Notes: a model not told the origin generated them from the sequence alone. A stretch of 56,783 nt of DNA from Mycobacterium sp. E796 (GCF_001672815.1 NZ_LZKK01000298.1:1-56783), one strand, 5' to 3'; shown: positions 8,678 through 19,621, counted from the stretch's first letter. Made by a program: numbers and translations.

Positions 8678-9973
8678 TCACACCCGGCCTGCCCAGCGCA
8701 ACCTCGTTCCGTCGTCGTCGGTCACCCCAGATGAGGCCATGGCCGGTTTCACCGCGGCGGTGCGCCCCGCGGACCGGTGCTCGGCCGCCAGGGCGGCGAG
8801 CAGCTCGCGCAGCCCCATCAGCGAGTGCGCCGGCAAGAACAGGTCGCAATAGGGCAGGGCCGCGGCCATCGATCCGGCCAGCGGCTGGAATCCGCCTTGC
8901 GCCGCACGGGGATTGAGCCACACCAGCGTCGCGGCCCGACGGCGCAGCCTGGCCATCGCGTGGGCGAGCACGTCGGGCGGATCGGCGTCCCAGCCGTCGG
9001 AGGCGATGATCACCACTGCGCCGCGCAGCGCGTTGCCGTGGGGCGGCGCCAGCATGGCGCCCAGGCTGCGGCCGATGAACGTGCCGCCGTAGCGGTCGGT
9101 GACCTTCGCGTTGGCCTTCTGCAGCGCCACCTCGGCCGAGCGGTGCGACAGCACCGACGTGAGCCGGGTCAGCGACGTCGAGAACGCGAACACCTCGGGG
9201 TGGATGCGCGCCTGGCGCAACGCGGCCGCCCGCATCAAATGAAGGTAGACCGCGGCGTACGGCTGCATCGAGCGGCTTACGTCGCAGACGAGGACGACCC
9301 GCCGGGGCCGCCGGCGGGGCCGCGTGCGCGCCAGGATCACGGATTCCCAGCCGGTCGCGCGCGACGCGTTCATGGTCGCCCGCAGGTCGATCCGCTTGCC
9401 GCCCGCGCTGGGCTCGAAGCGCATGCTGCGGCGCCGCGGCCAGCGCGCCACCGTCGCCTCCAGCCAGGAGCCGAGCAGGCGAAGGTCCTGGGCGTCGAAA
9501 CGGTCGAACGGTTCGTCGGCGCGCGCGGCGATGCGGCTGGGCAGGAGATCCGGCAGGAGGACGCTCGCCGCTCCGCCGTCGTCGCCGGCCACCGTCCTTG
9601 CGGCCCAGGGCAATCCGTGGGGGCCGCCACCCGATCCGCTTGCCGCCGGATGCAGCGTGCCGGCCCCGGGTGCCTTCGGCCCCGGGAGGGGCAGGACCGA
9701 TTCGGGGCCCGCCGCGGCTTCGGCGCGGGCGGCGCCGAACACCGCCCCGAACACGGCGTCGAAGCCGACCAGGTCTTCCATCCGGTTGACCAGCGTCAGC
9801 CTGGCCGCCCAATACAGCGCCGACGTGGTGTCCGGAACCAACCGACGCAGCGCCTGCACGAAGTCGGCCTGCCCGTTGGCCGACACCAGCACCCCCGCGC
9901 CGCGCAGGCGCGCCACCAGGGCGGCGGCGAACGCCGCCAGGTCGACGCCCCGCAACAGCAGTGGGGTGCTCAC
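8678..9973 (-). CDS. coxE: CoxE-type VWA domain protein, CO dehydrogenase maturation
   Basis: 431 residues, GTG start at 9971-9973, 7 bp after coxG. The N-terminal ~200 residues are the CoxE/YeaD-type region. The C-terminal von Willebrand A domain carries the metal-ion-dependent adhesion site D-V-S-R-S (near residue 230), a TDRYGGTFIG stretch providing the MIDAS Thr, and SDGWD. CoxE works with the MoxR-type ATPase CoxD; in Oligotropha carboxidovorans these proteins are needed for post-translational completion of the Mo/S/Cu site of CO dehydrogenase. It is the last gene of the operon. The organisation matches Rv0368c of M. tuberculosis as recalled. Confidence 0.88.
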   Translation of the reverse strand: MSTPLLLRGVDLAAFAAALVARLRGAGVLVSANGQADFVQALRRLVPDTTSALYWAARLTLVNRMEDLVGFDAVFGAVFGAARAEAAAGPESVLPLPGPKAPGAGTLHPAASGSGGGPHGLPWAARTVAGDDGGAASVLLPDLLPSRIAARADEPFDRFDAQDLRLLGSWLEATVARWPRRRSMRFEPSAGGKRIDLRATMNASRATGWESVILARTRPRRRPRRVVLVCDVSRSMQPYAAVYLHLMRAAALRQARIHPEVFAFSTSLTRLTSVLSHRSAEVALQKANAKVTDRYGGTFIGRSLGAMLAPPHGNALRGAVVIIASDGWDADPPDVLAHAMARLRRRAATLVWLNPRAAQGGFQPLAGSMAAALPYCDLFLPAHSLMGLRELLAALAAEHRSAGRTAAVKPAMASSGVTDDDGTRLRWAGRV

Positions 9974-9980
9974 GGGCCTG

Positions 9981-10622
9981 CTAGCCCCGGCGACGCAGCA
10001 CCCAGATCAGCACCAGCACGGCCAGCACGACGGCCGCCGCGGCGCCGTACTTCTTGAGCTGGTCGCCGCCGGCGAGGTCGAGCAAGTCGATGGGCTCTGG
10101 CTCGGCGGCCGCGTGGCGCGGCCCGGGAGCGGGTTCGGTCGCGGCGTGCCCGTTGACGCTCGCCGGGGCCGGCGCGTTCTTCGCGGCCAGTTCGGCCTCC
10201 AGCGATTCCACGAACTGGCCGAGCAGCTTCTCCGAAACCTGCTGCAGCATGCCGCTGCCGAACTGGGCCAGCTTGCCGACGATCTTGAGATCGGTGTCGA
10301 CGGTGACGCTGGTGCGGTCCCCGTCCTCACGCAGCTGGGCGGTGACGGTCGCGGCGGCATTGCCGGTGCCGCGCGCTTCCTTGCCCTTGCCGTCGATGAC
10401 CGCGCGGTGCGCGTCGCGGTCCAGCTCGACGAAGCGCACCTTGCCGCTGAACTCACTGGTGACCGGGCCGACCTTGACCTTGACCCTGCCCAGGTAGTCC
10501 TCGCCCTCGTGGCCGGTCAGCTGCGCGCCCGGCATCAGCGGAATCACCTGTTCCAGGTCGCACAACACGTCCCAGGCCTGCTCGATGGGCGCGCTGACGG
10601 TGAACTGGTTGGCGATCTTCAT
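9981..10622 (-). CDS. coxG: CoxG family SRPBCC protein with C-terminal membrane anchor
   Basis: 213 residues. An SRPBCC/START-like fold covers residues about 1-150 (F-x-V-x-A-P-I-E-Q-A-W-D at the start, P-G-A-Q in strand 2, a long C-terminal helix). A low-complexity Pro/Ala linker and one C-terminal transmembrane helix follow (AAAAVVLAVLVLIWVL, then RRRG). The tail anchor places the hydrophobic-cavity domain in the cytoplasm on the membrane. CoxG is thought to recruit CO dehydrogenase to the membrane and, in recent mycobacterial work, to carry menaquinone between the enzyme and the respiratory chain. It lies 12 bp after coxD and 7 bp before coxE. Confidence 0.88.
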   Translation of the reverse strand: MKIANQFTVSAPIEQAWDVLCDLEQVIPLMPGAQLTGHEGEDYLGRVKVKVGPVTSEFSGKVRFVELDRDAHRAVIDGKGKEARGTGNAAATVTAQLREDGDRTSVTVDTDLKIVGKLAQFGSGMLQQVSEKLLGQFVESLEAELAAKNAPAPASVNGHAATEPAPGPRHAAAEPEPIDLLDLAGGDQLKKYGAAAAVVLAVLVLIWVLRRRG

Positions 10623-10634
10623 GCGGGGGTCCTC

Positions 10635-11504
10635 TCAGGTGCGGCTGTATTCGGCGAACGCGTCGCGAATCAGAGTACGGTCGTCCGGTGTCTTGGCCAG
10701 CGCCCCCAGGCTGACCGCGGCCGCCTCGTCGACCAAGTCGGCCACGCCCAGGGACACCAGGGCGGCGACCCAGTCGATCGTCTCGGCCACGCCGGGCGGC
10801 TTGTCCAGGTCGAGTTCGCGGGTGCGCCCGACGAATTGGGTGGCGTGCTCGATCAGCGGCGCGGTCGCCCCGGGCACCGTCCGCCGGACGATCGCGGCGG
10901 CCCGGGCCGGCTCCGGGTAGTCGATCCAGTGGTACAGGCAGCGCCGGCGCAGCGCGTCGTGCAGGTCGCGGCTGCGGTTGGAGGTCAGCACCGCGATCGG
11001 CGGACGCTCGGCAACGAAGGTTCCCAGCTCCGGGACGGTGACCGCGGATTCCCCCAGGAACTCCAGCAGCAACGCCTCGAATTCGTCGTCGGCGCGGTCG
11101 ATTTCGTCGATCAGCAGCACCGGCGGCGCCGGGCCGCGGTGCCGCACGCACCGCAGGATGGGCCGATCGACGAGGTACGTCTCGGTATAGAGGTCGGCCT
11201 CGTCGATCGCGGCGCCACGGGCCTCGGCCAGCCGGATGGACAGCAGCTGACGTTGGTAGTTCCAGTCGTACAGCGCCTCGCTGGCGGTCAACCCCTCGTA
11301 GCACTGCAGCCGGACCAGCGGGGTATCAAGCACCGCCGCAAGGGTTTTCGCCGCGGTGGTCTTGCCGACGCCCGGTTCGCCCTCCAGCAGCAGCGGGCGG
11401 CCGAGCGTGGTAGCCAGGTAGATCGCCGAGGCCGTTCCCGTGTCGAGCAGGTAGTCGTGCGCGTCGAATCGGGCGACGACGTCGTCGACATCGGTGAACG
11501 TCAT
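10635..11504 (-). CDS. coxD: CoxD-type MoxR AAA+ ATPase, CO dehydrogenase maturation
   Basis: 289 residues from ATG 11502-11504, which overlaps the stop of the MobA-like gene (ATGA); the open frame extends further upstream but overlaps that gene. Walker A is GEPGVGKT (near residue 42), Walker B VLLIDEIDRAD, sensor 1 LTSNRSRDL, with arginines typical of MoxR ATPases downstream. CoxD-type chaperones use ATP hydrolysis to remodel apo-CO dehydrogenase for sulfuration of the Mo centre, acting with the VWA partner CoxE two genes downstream. Confidence 0.9.
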   Translation of the reverse strand: MTFTDVDDVVARFDAHDYLLDTGTASAIYLATTLGRPLLLEGEPGVGKTTAAKTLAAVLDTPLVRLQCYEGLTASEALYDWNYQRQLLSIRLAEARGAAIDEADLYTETYLVDRPILRCVRHRGPAPPVLLIDEIDRADDEFEALLLEFLGESAVTVPELGTFVAERPPIAVLTSNRSRDLHDALRRRCLYHWIDYPEPARAAAIVRRTVPGATAPLIEHATQFVGRTRELDLDKPPGVAETIDWVAALVSLGVADLVDEAAAVSLGALAKTPDDRTLIRDAFAEYSRT

Positions 11505-12085
11505 GACCGCACCAGCCGGCGGTAGTCGTCCCACGTGTCGACATCGAGCGGGATCGGACCATCGACCGCGAGTTCGCGCACCTGGTACCGGCCCGACTCG
11601 ATGAGCTTCCACACTCCCTTGTCGCCGTGCAGTTCGCGGAGTTCGCCGAACAGCGCACGGCCGAGCCAGAACGGGTGCCCGATCCCGTTGTCGTAGCGGC
11701 ACACGGTGATGTCGGCTGTCGCGCCTTCGGCGGTTAGCCGCCGCAGCGTTGCCGGATCTATTCCGGGCTGATCGCCGAGCATCAGCACGATGCCGGCCGC
11801 GCGGGGGTCCACCCGCTCAAGCGCGGCGCGCAGCGAGGCAGCGCACCCGGTCCCGAAGTCGTCGACCTCCACCACGTCGGCCCCCTCGAGGGAGACGGCG
11901 TCGCGCACCTGTTGGGCGGCGCCGCCGAGCGTGACGATGAGCTGGTCGAACCCGGCGCCGCGGGCCGTCTGCAGGGTGGCGCCGAGCAGGGTGGTATCCC
12001 GGTAGGGCAGAAGCTGTTTGGGCGAGCCCAGCCTGCGCGAACCGCCGGCCGCCAGCACGACGCCGGTGACGGACGGCGGGGTCAT
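11501..12085 (-). CDS. MobA/MocA-like molybdenum cofactor nucleotidyltransferase
   Basis: 194 residues from ATG 12083-12085, overlapping the upstream stop (ATGA) and itself overlapped by coxD. The N-terminal nucleotide-binding motif is LAAGGSRRLGSPKQLL; the metal-binding Asp lies in MLGDQPGI; a later GHPFWLG motif is typical of MocA-like enzymes. Enzymes of the xanthine-oxidase family use molybdopterin cytosine dinucleotide, so the likely reaction is CTP-dependent addition of CMP to the Mo cofactor. Its place inside the cox operon supports dedicated cofactor supply to CO dehydrogenase. Nucleotide choice (CTP versus GTP) is inferred from context. Confidence 0.85.
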   Translation of the reverse strand: MTPPSVTGVVLAAGGSRRLGSPKQLLPYRDTTLLGATLQTARGAGFDQLIVTLGGAAQQVRDAVSLEGADVVEVDDFGTGCAASLRAALERVDPRAAGIVLMLGDQPGIDPATLRRLTAEGATADITVCRYDNGIGHPFWLGRALFGELRELHGDKGVWKLIESGRYQVRELAVDGPIPLDVDTWDDYRRLVRS

Positions 12086-12947
12086 GCGCCGGCGGGCCGG
12101 TTGGCGAACGCGGCGCGGCATCCCGCGCCGCAGAACCAATAGTCCGCGCCGGCCACGTGCAGGTGCTCGGCGGCGGGACCGATCGTCACCGTCATGCCGC
12201 ACACCGGATCGACAGCCTCGGCCGGGCGGTCCGGCACGGGTGCGCGGCGCAGGCCGCCGCGGATGCCGGCGATGAGTTCGGCCGCGATCGCGACCGCGAT
12301 CTCGGCGGGGGTCTTGGCGCCGATGGCCAGCCCGACCGGGGTGTGCACCCGGGCCCGCTCCTCCGGGGAGAGGTCGAGCGAGTCCAGCACCGCGGCGCCG
12401 CGAACCTTGCTGGCCACCAGGCCGATGTATGCGACGCCGTGATCCAGTGCGGCCCGGATGGTTTCGGCTTCGGGCCCGCCGTGGCTGGCGATCACGACGG
12501 CCGTGGCGTCGGCGAGGTCGCCGTCGCGGCGGGCGTCGTAACCGAGCACGGCGCACAGCTGGGTCAGCGCGTCGGCGATCGGCGTCGCGCCGTAGACCCG
12601 GATCAGCGGGGCCGGCAGCTGCGGCGTCAGGAAGATCTCCAGCGACCCGCCGGACAGGCACGGGTTGACGACGACGCAGGCGCCGGGGGCCTCGGGGAAG
12701 TGCACGTCGCCGTCGGGAAGCACCCGCAACAGCACGCTTTCGCCGGCCTGCAGCGCGCCCAGCGCCGCCTTGCGGACGGAGTTCTGGGCGCACTGACCGC
12801 CGACGAAGCCCTCGATGGTGCCGTCCGCCAACAGGATTGCCTCGTCCCCCGGATATGAGGACGTGGGCGGCTGGGCGCGCACCACGGTCGCGTGCACGAA
12901 CGGTGTCCGTGCCGCCAACAACTGCCGAGCCCGCTCGCTGATGGTCA

Positions 12948-12948
<1 letters not shown>
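12082..12948 (-). CDS. XdhC/CoxF-like maturation factor fused to a C-terminal YHS-type Cys domain
   Basis: 288 residues from ATG 12946-12948, which shares one base with the coxL stop (TGATG). The N-terminal XdhC_CoxI region contains GGQCAQNSV (Cys53), and the Rossmann-like C-terminal XdhC region (about 115-235) has VVIASHGGPE and GLAIGAKTPAEIAVAIAAE. After residue 245 comes a separate small domain: D-P-V-C-G-M (247-252, Cys250), His262 and His264, and Y-W-F-C-G-A-G-C (Cys273, Cys277), which is the YHS-domain pattern. XdhC-type proteins carry or sulfurate the Mo cofactor before insertion. YHS domains are found in metal-handling proteins, including copper and heavy-metal ATPases. The enzyme built here needs copper in its active site, so a metal-delivery role is an attractive inference. 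Confidence 0.85.
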
Positions 12949-15343
<2,395 letters not shown>

Positions 15344-15347
<4 letters not shown>

Positions 15348-15820
15348 GACTGTGCCTCCGCCGCAGCATGGTTCGCGGCCCACTGGATGGAGCGCACGAT
15401 CGTCGTGTATCCGGTGCAGCGGCAGATCTGCCCGGAGATGGCCTCCCGGATGGTCTCCTCGTCGGGGTTGGGGTCGCGGTCCAGCAGGGCGCGGGCGGTG
15501 ATCATCATTCCCGGTGTGCAGAAGCCGCATTGCAGCCCGTGGCAGCGCATGAACCCTTCCTGGATGGGGTCGAGCCGGCCGTCCACCGCCAGCCCCTCCA
15601 CGGTCCGCACGCTGTGGCCGGAGGCCATCACGGCCAGCATCGTGCAGGACTTCACCGGCACGCCGTCCACGTCGACCACGCACGTCCCGCAGTTGCTGGT
15701 GTCGCACCCCCAGTGCGTTCCGGTGAGCCGCAACTGATCCCGCAGGAAGTGCACCAGCAGCATCCGGGGCTCGACCTCGGCGGTCACCTGCTCGCCGTTG
15801 ACGGTCATGTTGACTTGCAT
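15344..15820 (-). CDS. coxS: Aerobic CO dehydrogenase, small [2Fe-2S] subunit
   Basis: 158 residues. The plant-ferredoxin-type N-terminal cluster uses Cys39, Cys44, Cys47 and Cys59 (G-C-D-T-S-N-C-G-T-C). The C-terminal helical cluster uses Cys98, Cys101, Cys133 and Cys135 (Q-C-G-F-C and I-C-R-C-T-G). This two-cluster subunit passes electrons from the Mo-Cu site in CoxL to FAD in CoxM. The start ATG 15818-15820 lies 2 bp after the coxM stop; the stop overlaps coxL. Length and all eight ligands are normal. Confidence 0.96.
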
Positions 15821-15822
15821 CG

Positions 15823-16704
15823 CTATTGGCTCCTTTGTTCGCCGACCCGCTGGGCCGCGCTGCGCAACGTTCGGATAGTGAGTTCCGAGGCCAGGTGGCG
15901 CTTGTAGTCGGCGGTGCCGCGGACGTCGGTCACCGGCTCGCAGGCCGCGGCGGCCAGGCGACCCGCCTCGGCGAAGGTCTCGTCGGTGGCCGGCCGACCG
16001 ACCAGCGCCGCCGAGAGCTCGGCGAGCGCGGCCGGGTCGGGGTTGACGGCGGTCAGGCCCACCCGGGCGGCGGCGATCGAGCCGTCGTCGAGAGTGACGG
16101 CCGCGCCCGCTGCGGTGACGGCCCAGTCACCCACCCGCCGTTCCACCTTCGCGTAGGCGCTGGACGTGTTGAGCCGCACGGGGATTCGCACCTCGATCAG
16201 GATCTCGTTCGGGGCGACCGCCGTCTCGTACGGGCCGACGATGAAGTCGTCCATCGCGATCTCGCGTTCCCCCGACGGTCCACGCACCAGGCACACCGCG
16301 CCCAGCACTGTGCACACCGTCGAGAGATCCTCGGCCGGATCCGCCTGGCACAGCGAGCCGCCGAGGGTGCCGCGGTTGCGGACCACCGGGTCGGCGATCA
16401 CCCGTTCGGCGTCGCGGAAGATCGGGCACACGGCGGCCAGGGTGTCGGACTCCAGGATCTCGCGGTGGCGGGTCATGGCACCGACGCGCACCAGGGTGGG
16501 ATCGGTGATCACGTACCCCAGCTCGGGCGCCAGGTCGTTGATGTCGACGAGGTATTCGGGGTTGGCGATGCGCAGCTTCATCATCGGCAGCAGGCTGTGC
16601 CCGCCGGCGATCACGCGCGCCCCCTCCCCCAGCCGGTCCAGCAGGCCGACGGCGTGGTCGACGCTGGTCGCACGTTCGTATTCGAAGGGCCCAGGTACTT
16701 GCAT
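15823..16704 (-). CDS. coxM: Aerobic CO dehydrogenase, medium FAD-binding subunit
   Basis: 293 residues, ATG 16702-16704. It carries the two FAD-binding motifs of the family, A-G-G-H-S-L-L-P (near residue 33) and T-L-G-G-S-L (near 113), within the FAD_binding_5 domain, followed by the CO_deh_flav_C domain. It accepts electrons from the CoxS iron-sulfur clusters and hands them to quinone. It begins 31 bp after the upstream XdhC-type gene and is followed within 2 bp by coxS, so M-S-L are co-transcribed. Confidence 0.95.
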   Translation of the reverse strand: MQVPGPFEYERATSVDHAVGLLDRLGEGARVIAGGHSLLPMMKLRIANPEYLVDINDLAPELGYVITDPTLVRVGAMTRHREILESDTLAAVCPIFRDAERVIADPVVRNRGTLGGSLCQADPAEDLSTVCTVLGAVCLVRGPSGEREIAMDDFIVGPYETAVAPNEILIEVRIPVRLNTSSAYAKVERRVGDWAVTAAGAAVTLDDGSIAAARVGLTAVNPDPAALAELSAALVGRPATDETFAEAGRLAAAACEPVTDVRGTADYKRHLASELTIRTLRSAAQRVGEQRSQ

Positions 16705-16735
16705 GGGAGCAGTGTGGGCCGCGTCATACTGGGCG

Positions 16736-17905
16736 TCAATGGCGAGTTAAGTGATCGCTGAACTCGCCCGCTACCTGCGGCTCCGGCGCGTCGTGGTGGA
16801 TGCGTCCGACGGTCTCGCTCAGCGGGCGGCCGCCGCCGCCCCAGCGCTTGGCGATGATGTCGGCGGCGATCGACACCGCCGTCTCCTCCGGCGTTCGCGC
16901 GCCGAGGTCCAGGCCGATCGGGCTGGAGAGCCGGCTTAGCTCGGCGTCGCTCAGCCCCGCCGCCCGCAGCCGGTTCATCCGGTCGTCGTGGGTGCGCCGC
17001 GACCCCATCGCGCCCACGTAGCCCACTTGGGGCAGCCGCAGCGCCACCTCGAGCACCGGGACGTCGAACTTCGGGTCGTGGGTGAGCACGCAGATCACCG
17101 TGCTCGCGTCGATGGCGCCCGCCTCCGCCTGGGCGGCGAGGTAGCGGTGCGGCCAATCGACGACGACATGGTCGGCGGTGGGAAAGCGCACCGGCGTGGC
17201 GAACAGCTCCCGGGCGTCGCACACGGTGACCCGGTAGCCGAGGAACGATCCCTGCTGCGCCAGGGCCGCGGCGAAGTCGATCGCGCCGAACACCAGCATC
17301 CGGGGGCGCGGCGCGAAGCAGGAGACGAACACCTCCATGCCCTCGCCGAGGCGCTGCCCGTCGGGGCCGTACTTGAGGACGTCGCTGCGGCCCACCGCCA
17401 GCAGGCCGCGGGCGTCGTCGGCGACGGCGGCGTCGGCGCGCGCCGAACCCAGCGACCCGGCCAGCGCGTCCGGCCGGACGACGACACGGCGCCCGACCCA
17501 GCCCGCGTCGGGGTGCGCGATGACGGTCGCGACGGCCACCGGGCGGTGCTCGCCGATGTCGTCGGCCACCGCGCCGAGTTCGGGGAACGTCGATCGCGAC
17601 ATCGACTCGACGAAGACGTCGATGACGCCGCCGCACGTCAGCCCGACCGCGAACGCGTCGTCGTCGCTGACCCCGTAGCGCTCCAGCCGCGGCGCGCCGG
17701 TCTTGGCGACCTCGCTGGCGAGCTCGTAGACCGCGCCCTCCACGCAGCCGCCGGACACCGACCCCGTCACCGAACCGTCCGGCGCCACCACCATCGAGGC
17801 CCCCGGCGGGCGCGGCGCGGACCGGAAGGTGCGCACCACCGTGCCCAGCCCCGCGGTTTCACCGGCGCGCCAGATCGCCATCAGCTCGGCAAGGACGTCA
17901 CGCAC
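16736..17905 (-). CDS. XdhC/CoxI family molybdenum-enzyme maturation factor, first gene of the cox operon
   Basis: 389 residues, GTG start at 17903-17905. Both XdhC parts are present: the N-terminal domain with SGGCVEG (Cys near residue 54) and TCGG (Cys near 110), and the C-terminal Rossmann domain with VLTHDPKFD, VGYVGAMGSRRTH and GLDLGARTPEETAVSIAADI. XdhC proteins bind Mo cofactor and assist its sulfuration and insertion into xanthine-oxidase family enzymes. This is the operon's leading gene, facing a divergent LysR gene only 22 bp away. It lacks the YHS tail seen in the second XdhC gene, which suggests the two have different jobs. It corresponds to Rv0376c in the M. tuberculosis order as recalled. 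Confidence 0.9.
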   Translation of the reverse strand: MRDVLAELMAIWRAGETAGLGTVVRTFRSAPRPPGASMVVAPDGSVTGSVSGGCVEGAVYELASEVAKTGAPRLERYGVSDDDAFAVGLTCGGVIDVFVESMSRSTFPELGAVADDIGEHRPVAVATVIAHPDAGWVGRRVVVRPDALAGSLGSARADAAVADDARGLLAVGRSDVLKYGPDGQRLGEGMEVFVSCFAPRPRMLVFGAIDFAAALAQQGSFLGYRVTVCDARELFATPVRFPTADHVVVDWPHRYLAAQAEAGAIDASTVICVLTHDPKFDVPVLEVALRLPQVGYVGAMGSRRTHDDRMNRLRAAGLSDAELSRLSSPIGLDLGARTPEETAVSIAADIIAKRWGGGGRPLSETVGRIHHDAPEPQVAGEFSDHLTRH

Positions 17906-17927
17906 GCTTTAAACGTAAGCTCATGGC
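17906..17927. promoter_or_regulatory. 22-bp divergent start region between the cox operon and lysR
   Basis: The two start codons (GTG on each strand) are only 22 bp apart, with CTTTAAACGTAAGC in the middle. Both promoters must therefore overlap the opposite coding region, or the messages must be leaderless or nearly so, which is frequent in mycobacteria. A LysR operator would be expected here or just inside either gene. Confidence 0.5.
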
Positions 17928-18893
17928 GTGACTCCGGCTCAACTTCGGGCCTATTCGGCGGTGGTGCGGTTGGGTTCGGTGCGCGCGGCCGCGGCCGAGT
18001 TGGGCGTTTCCGACGCGGGCGTGTCGATGCTCGTGGCGGCGCTGCGCAAGGAGCTCGACGACCCGTTGTTCACCCGGACGGGCGCGGGCCTGGCGTTCAC
18101 GCCCGGCGGGCTGCGGCTGGCCAGCCGCGCGGTCGAAATCCTGGGGCTGCAGCAACAAACCGCGATCGAGGTGACCGAGGCCGCCCACGGGCGCCGGCTG
18201 CTGCGGATCGCCGCCTCGACCGCGTTCGCCGAGCACGCGGCCCCCGGGCTGATCGAGCTGTTCTCGTCGCGGGCCGACGACCTGTCGGTGGAGCTGAGCG
18301 TGCACCCGACGGGCCGGTTCCGCGACTTGATCTGCTCGCGCGCCGTCGACATCGCGATCGGGCCCTCCGGCGAGGGTTCGCTTGGTCCGGACGACGGGAT
18401 CTTCGTGCGGCCGTTCCTGAAATACCAGATCATCACCGTCGTGCCGCCGAACAGCCCACTGGCCGTTGGTGTTCCGACGCCGGCGCTGCTGCGCCAGCAG
18501 CAATGGATGCTCGGCCCGGCCGCCGGCGGCGTGGACGGCGAGATCGCAAAGATGTTGCGGGACTTGGCGATTCCGGAGTCGAACCAGCGGATCTTTCAGA
18601 GCGATGCCGCCGCGCTCGAGGAGGTGCAGCGGGTCGGCGGTGTCTCGCTGACGATCGGTTTCGCCGTCGCCAAGGACCTCGCGGCCGGGCGGTTGACCCG
18701 CCTGAGCGGGCCCGGCCTGGAAAGGTCGGGCGAGTGGTGCGCGGCCACGCTGGGGCCGTCGGTGCGGCAACCGGCCGTGTCCGAGCTCGTCCGCTTCATC
18801 ACCACGCCGCGGTGTACCCAGGCGATGATCCGCGGCAGCGGCGTCGGCGTGACCCGCTTCCGCCCGAAAGTGCATGTGACGCTGTGGAGTTAG
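17928..18893 (+). CDS. LysR family transcriptional regulator, probable cox operon regulator
   Basis: 321 residues, GTG start at 17928. The N-terminal winged HTH of LysR type spans residues 1-60 (A-Q-L-R-A-Y, V-R-A-A-A-A-E-L-G-V-S-D-A-G-V-S). A LysR substrate-binding domain of two alpha/beta lobes follows (about 90-300). It is transcribed divergently from the cox operon, the usual arrangement for a LysR protein controlling its neighbour, and matches the position of Rv0377. The inducer is unknown. The stop is followed within 3 bp by a copy of the GTGTGAA repeat described below. Confidence 0.9.
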   Translation: MTPAQLRAYSAVVRLGSVRAAAAELGVSDAGVSMLVAALRKELDDPLFTRTGAGLAFTPGGLRLASRAVEILGLQQQTAIEVTEAAHGRRLLRIAASTAFAEHAAPGLIELFSSRADDLSVELSVHPTGRFRDLICSRAVDIAIGPSGEGSLGPDDGIFVRPFLKYQIITVVPPNSPLAVGVPTPALLRQQQWMLGPAAGGVDGEIAKMLRDLAIPESNQRIFQSDAAALEEVQRVGGVSLTIGFAVAKDLAAGRLTRLSGPGLERSGEWCAATLGPSVRQPAVSELVRFITTPRCTQAMIRGSGVGVTRFRPKVHVTLWS

Positions 18894-18895
18894 CC

Positions 18896-18975
18896 GTGTG
18901 AATCCTGGGCGACGACACGCCGATGAGCTTCGCCGCCGGTTCACACTGAAAGGCCAGGGATTCACACTGAAGGCG
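18896..18975 (+). repeat. Dispersed GTGTGAA/TTCACAC repeat, copy E (divergent)
   Basis: Begins CGTGTGAATCC and ends with two direct TTCACACTGAA units (18940-18950 and 18961-18971) separated by ten bases. It fills almost the whole gap between the convergent lysR (stop 18893) and RNA methyltransferase (stop 18977) genes. The centre differs from the other copies but still offers a GGCGA/TCGCC pairing. It probably serves, or has been recruited, as a 3'-end element. Confidence 0.6.
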
Positions 18976-18976
18976 C

Positions 18977-19621
18977 CTACCAGGCGCGCGACAAATCCGC
19001 GTGCTGCCGAACCCACGCGTGCATCGCGATCCCGGCGGCGACGCCGGCGTTGATGCTGCGCGTCGAGCCGAACTGGGCGATCGACACGGTGAGCGCCGCG
19101 CCGGCCCGGATGTCGTCGGTGATGCCCGGACCTTCCTCGCCGAACACCATCAGGCACGCCCGCGGCAGCGCCGTCTCCTCCAGGCGCGCCGCGCCCGGCA
19201 CGTTGTCGACGGCCACCACCGTCAGCCCGGCGCCCGCCGCGAACTCGAGCAGCGCGGCGGTGCTGTCGTGGTGGCACAGCCGCTGATAGCGGTCGGTCAC
19301 CATGGCGCCGCGGCGATTCCAGCGCCGCCGCCCGACGATGTGCACGGTGTCGACCGCGAAAGCGTTGGCGGTGCGCACCACCGAGCCGATGTTGGCGTCG
19401 TAGCCGAAGTTCTCGATCGCCACGTGCAGCGGGTGACGTCGCAGGTCGATGTCGGCGATGATCGCCTCGCGTGTCCAGTACCGGTAGGCGTCGACGACGT
19501 TGCGAGTATCGCCGTCGCGCAACAGGTTTGGGTCGTATCGCGGGTCGTCGGGCGGGTCGCCCGGCCACGGCCCGACGCCGCCGCCCGTCGTTCCCCATTC
19601 GGTGGGCCCGGGATCGCTCAT
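18977..19621 (-). CDS. SpoU/TrmH family RNA 2'-O-methyltransferase
   Basis: 214 residues from ATG 19619-19621, overlapping the upstream lipoprotein stop (ATGA). The three SPOUT motifs are present: motif 1 D-A-N-I-G-S-V-V-R-T-A-N (catalytic Arg), motif 2 L-M-V-F-G-E-E-G-P-G-I, and motif 3 S-I-A-Q-F-G-S-T-R-S-I-N-A-G, which form the knotted S-adenosylmethionine site. It would methylate a ribose 2'-OH in tRNA or rRNA; the target nucleotide cannot be assigned. The N-terminal ~35 residues are Gly/Pro/Asp-rich and probably disordered. It matches Rv0380c in position. Confidence 0.88.
   Translation of the reverse strand: MSDPGPTEWGTTGGGVGPWPGDPPDDPRYDPNLLRDGDTRNVVDAYRYWTREAIIADIDLRRHPLHVAIENFGYDANIGSVVRTANAFAVDTVHIVGRRRWNRRGAMVTDRYQRLCHHDSTAALLEFAAGAGLTVVAVDNVPGAARLEETALPRACLMVFGEEGPGITDDIRAGAALTVSIAQFGSTRSINAGVAAGIAMHAWVRQHADLSRAW

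Noticed and set aside
8675..8690. CACACCC near the coxE stop as a sixth copy of the dispersed repeat
   Set aside because: Only a six- to seven-base match, without the hairpin or the second unit.
8367..9812. Long open frame (481 codons) on the minus strand overlapping coxE
   Set aside because: Extremely Arg/Gly/Pro-rich translation, in a frame alternative to the well-supported VWA-domain protein; a typical shadow in high-GC DNA.
9324..11525. 733-codon plus-strand frame across coxE, coxG and coxD
   Set aside because: Spans three genes on the opposite strand and their junctions; no domain, shadow composition.
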